Part shown: positions 6,788 to 7,886 of the stretch, in pieces | How positions within the stretch are numbered: position 1 is the stretch's first letter | How the letters are laid out: every line of letters starts with the position of its first letter | Source: Victivallales bacterium | Lineage (GTDB): Bacteria > Verrucomicrobiota > Lentisphaeria > Oligosphaerales > Oligosphaeraceae | Assembly: GCA_017431185.1 (NCBI GenBank) | Contig: JAFRLP010000665.1 | Span: 1 to 7,886 of the forward strand | Direction of reading: 5' to 3' | DNA: 7,886 nucleotides | Notes under the pieces: generated by a model | The model's database searches: none | What the model was told of the DNA's origin: nothing | What the model saw: only the letters and a program-made list of their open reading frames with translations | Translations under genes and position numbers: made by a program

Positions 6788-7585
6788 ATGTTCAACGACG
6801 ACATAAACCAGTCCTTGCGGGATAATCTGGCCACGGAGAGCCTGGGGCGTGCTCTTTTGGTGGAGGAAGTGCTTGAGTCCACCAATCTGACGGCGAGTGA
6901 AATGGCAGGCATGGGTATGCCGCATGGGCTGGTGGTGGTGGCTGACCGGCAGACGGGGGGACGGGGGCGCAATGGACGTGCCTGGCTGTCTCCCGCTGGC
7001 GTGAATCTTTACTTCAGCATGCTGTTGCGTCCGTCCTGTCCCCCTGGCATTGTGCCGCAGATTGCCATTCTGACCGCCTTGGCGGAACGGCGTGCCCTGG
7101 GGCAATTGCTTCCTTCGCTGGAGATTCAGGTGAAATGGCCCAATGATGTGCTGGTGAAGGGGGGCAAGCTCAGCGGAATCCTTTGCTCCATGTCCTGCCA
7201 GGGGACCAGAACGGATTACGCCATTGTCGGGGTCGGTATCAATGTCAACGCGCTGGCGGCGGATTTCGCACCTGATGTTCGGTCAAAGGCCACCTCTTTG
7301 TGGTTGCTCACGGGACGGTGTTTCCCCAGGGGAAAGGTGCTCGCCCTCTTTCTCAACCAGTTTGAGCCGCTCTACAGGAAATGGCTGAAAGCGGCCAGCC
7401 TGTCCCCTTTCCTGGCAGAGTGGCGCAAGGCGTCTGTCCTGGAGGGAAAGCAGGTCACGGTCGAACAGGGAAATGCACCTGTCACTGGCGTGGTGGACGG
7501 GATTACCGCCGATGGCCAACTTATTCTGCGGGACGGTCAGCGAACCTCTCTGGCCACCGCCGGAGATGCGCATGTGGTGGGGTAA
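6788..7585 (+). CDS. birA: Biotin--[acetyl-CoA-carboxylase] ligase, group I (no HTH domain)
   Basis: This cytoplasmic enzyme activates biotin with ATP and attaches it to a lysine of biotin carboxyl carrier proteins. The 265-residue product carries the biotinyl-5'-AMP binding loop QTGGRGRNGRAW (55-66), NLYFSMLL (73-80), KWPNDV (116-121), the catalytic lysine in GGKLSGIL (K127) and VGVGINVN. The C-terminal cap domain (about 220-265) is present. It begins almost directly with the catalytic domain and lacks the winged-helix DNA-binding domain of E. coli BirA, so it should not repress biotin genes. The ATG at 6788 is 3 nt after the SUMF1 gene stop and has no convincing Shine-Dalgarno site, so it probably relies on coupled translation. 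Its stop codon lies inside the left arm of a 21-bp inverted repeat. It is the last gene of the run. Confidence 0.95.
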   Translation: MFNDDINQSLRDNLATESLGRALLVEEVLESTNLTASEMAGMGMPHGLVVVADRQTGGRGRNGRAWLSPAGVNLYFSMLLRPSCPPGIVPQIAILTALAERRALGQLLPSLEIQVKWPNDVLVKGGKLSGILCSMSCQGTRTDYAIVGVGINVNALAADFAPDVRSKATSLWLLTGRCFPRGKVLALFLNQFEPLYRKWLKAASLSPFLAEWRKASVLEGKQVTVEQGNAPVTGVVDGITADGQLILRDGQRTSLATAGDAHVVG

Positions 7586-7662
7586 TCCCTCGGCGACTGA
7601 TAGAGGCCGTGTGGAGCGCGGCCAATACGGTTTCTGGACAATATCAGTCGCTGAGGGATTAC
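7582..7662. repeat. 21-bp inverted repeat with nested hairpin, overlapping the birA stop codon
   Basis: The left arm at 7582-7602 and the right arm at 7642-7662 are reverse complements over 21 positions, with one exception that would be a G-U pair in RNA (7592 with 7652). The 39-nt interior holds a second hairpin: 7605-7611 pairs with 7617-7623 (GGCCGTG with CGCGGCC, one G-U) around a 5-nt loop. The birA TAA (7583-7585) is in the left arm. An mRNA would fold into a long stem topped by a second stem right at the end of the gene run. Confidence 0.9.
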
Positions 7663-7690
7663 GCATCCTTTATCCTTCTCGTCCTTTGTG
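7582..7690 (+). terminator. Possible transcription terminator or 3'-end stabiliser of the birA gene run
   Basis: The long stem directly after the last gene is placed where a terminator is expected. However, the right arm is followed by a mixed pyrimidine stretch (about 7665-7688, TCC, TTT and CTTCTC groups) and not by an uninterrupted run of T, so this is not a textbook intrinsic terminator. It could instead protect the mRNA 3' end from exonucleases, or be an unrelated palindromic repeat. Confidence 0.4.
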
Positions 7691-7700
7691 TCCGAGCCAT

Positions 7701-7728
7701 TTGCAAATCGGGGGGGAGCGCATACATT
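7701..7728 (+). promoter_or_regulatory. Candidate promoter of the MmeI-like gene, with a G7 tract in its spacer
   Basis: TTGCAA (7701-7706) and TACATT (7723-7728) each match the sigma70 consensus in 4 of 6 positions, with a 16-nt spacer. Seven consecutive G (7710-7716) lie within the spacer, and the -35 element sits inside the palindrome ATTTGCAAAT. The match is modest, but the position, about 25-30 nt before a ribosome binding site, is right. Confidence 0.35.
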
Positions 7729-7748
7729 ACTGCAAAGGCAATGCGTTG

Positions 7749-7753
7749 AGGAG
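7749..7753 (+). promoter_or_regulatory. Ribosome binding site of the MmeI-like gene
   Basis: AGGAG lies 8 nt before the ATG at 7762. The good match and spacing support this ATG as the start of the gene that leaves the window, even though only 41 codons are visible. Confidence 0.75.
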
Positions 7754-7761
7754 TATGCACC

Positions 7762-7886
7762 ATGACGGAAAAGGAACAGAGACAGGCGGCCAGGCAGTTC
7801 GCGGCGGAGTGGGCGAAGAACGGAAATGAGAAGGGGGACACCCAGGCGTTCTGGCTTGACCTGCTGCAAAAGGTCTATGGCGCGGA
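7762..7886 (+). CDS. Start of an MmeI-like type IIG restriction-modification / DNA methyltransferase gene (3' end missing)
   Basis: Only the first 41 codons are present, and the frame is open to the window edge. The visible protein begins MTEKEQRQAARQFAAEW, continues with a short charged stretch (NGNEKGD), then TQAFWLDLLQKVYG (27-40). An amphipathic helix ending in W, a K-G-E/D-rich turn and then a Q-x-FW-x-x-LL-x-x-V-[FY]G motif is what I recall at the N terminus of large MmeI-like class I SAM-dependent DNA methyltransferases (COG1002, MmeI N-terminal domain). These are often single-chain restriction-modification enzymes that methylate and cut DNA. The nuclease, methyltransferase and target-recognition parts would lie downstream, so catalytic competence cannot be judged. 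It has its own ribosome binding site and is separated from the housekeeping run by a palindrome, which fits an accessory gene. The family call rests on pattern memory. Confidence 0.65.
   Translation, partial: MTEKEQRQAARQFAAEWAKNGNEKGDTQAFWLDLLQKVYGA

Larger units (their letters stand above)
7586..7761. other. Intergenic region between birA and the MmeI-like gene
   Basis: This 176-nt stretch has no convincing gene; the reading frames crossing it are extensions or shadows in other frames. It holds most of the inverted repeat, the pyrimidine-rich stretch, the 10-bp perfect palindrome ATTTGCAAAT (7699-7708), a run of seven G (7710-7716), a promoter-like pair and the ribosome binding site of the next gene. 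It is the only substantial non-coding stretch in the window. Confidence 0.85.

Noticed and set aside
6953..6968. G-rich tracts inside birA as a possible slippage site
   Set aside because: They encode the conserved biotin-binding loop residues Thr-Gly-Gly-Arg-Gly-Arg, so codon choice explains them without a switching role.
5510..7105. Very long open frame on the - strand (over 500 codons) opposite the SUMF1 and birA genes
   Set aside because: The + strand genes here have full sets of family motifs. The antisense frame shows no recognisable domain and is a by-product of GC-rich codon use. The same holds for long - strand frames at 1033-2247, 3107-4612 and 4170-5648.
7582..7662. Integron attC site
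   Set aside because: The palindrome is the right size, but its ends lack the RYYYAAC and GTTRRRY core sites, and the arms pair almost perfectly without the unpaired extrahelical bases typical of attC.
7381..7841. Small reading frames crossing the birA 3' end and the intergenic region
   Set aside because: They run through birA codons or the palindrome in other frames, have no supported start and no recognisable protein features.

Overview
The window looks like a chromosomal segment of a GC-rich bacterium, most likely from the PVC superphylum (Lentisphaerota, Kiritimatiellota or Verrucomicrobiota). The assignment is tentative. It rests on three things: a short GGQ protein with an HTH-like tail in the style of planctomycete and verrucomicrobial release-factor-like proteins, a membrane-anchored SUMF1/FGE-fold protein, and a divergent RodA. 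No rRNA, tRNA, CRISPR array or insertion sequence was seen.

All nine recognisable genes lie on the + strand. Positions 1-1809 hold three overlapping genes: the 3' part of a SpoU/TrmH 2'-O-ribose RNA methyltransferase, an amidohydrolase-2 family metal hydrolase, and a stand-alone GGQ release-factor-like protein. A 30-nt gap at 1810-1839 carries a good sigma70-like promoter. It precedes a second run at 1840-7585: a RodA/FtsW-type glycosyltransferase, signal peptidase I, a small membrane-anchored protein of unknown function, the GTPase HflX, a membrane-anchored SUMF1-domain protein and a biotin-protein ligase without an HTH domain. Genes overlap or sit within about 15 nt of each other, so one or two polycistronic mRNAs are likely. 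The themes are translation and ribosome quality control (RNA methylation, GGQ factor, HflX) and envelope growth and protein export (RodA, LepB, two anchored proteins). BirA adds activation of biotin enzymes.

Positions 7586-7761 hold no gene but are structured. A 21-bp inverted repeat begins in the birA stop codon and encloses a second hairpin. It is followed by a pyrimidine-rich stretch and a promoter-like pair whose spacer contains seven consecutive G. At 7762 a new gene starts with a strong ribosome binding site. Its 41 visible residues resemble the N terminus of MmeI-like type IIG restriction-modification enzymes, so the window probably ends at the edge of a defence or accessory region.

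The points most worth a second look are the right-edge junction (palindrome, G7 promoter, MmeI-like start), the roughly 65-70-residue hydrophilic insertion and altered conserved motifs in the RodA-like protein, and the conflict between the rodA promoter and its apparent TTG start. I did not find a clear new multi-gene system wholly inside the window.
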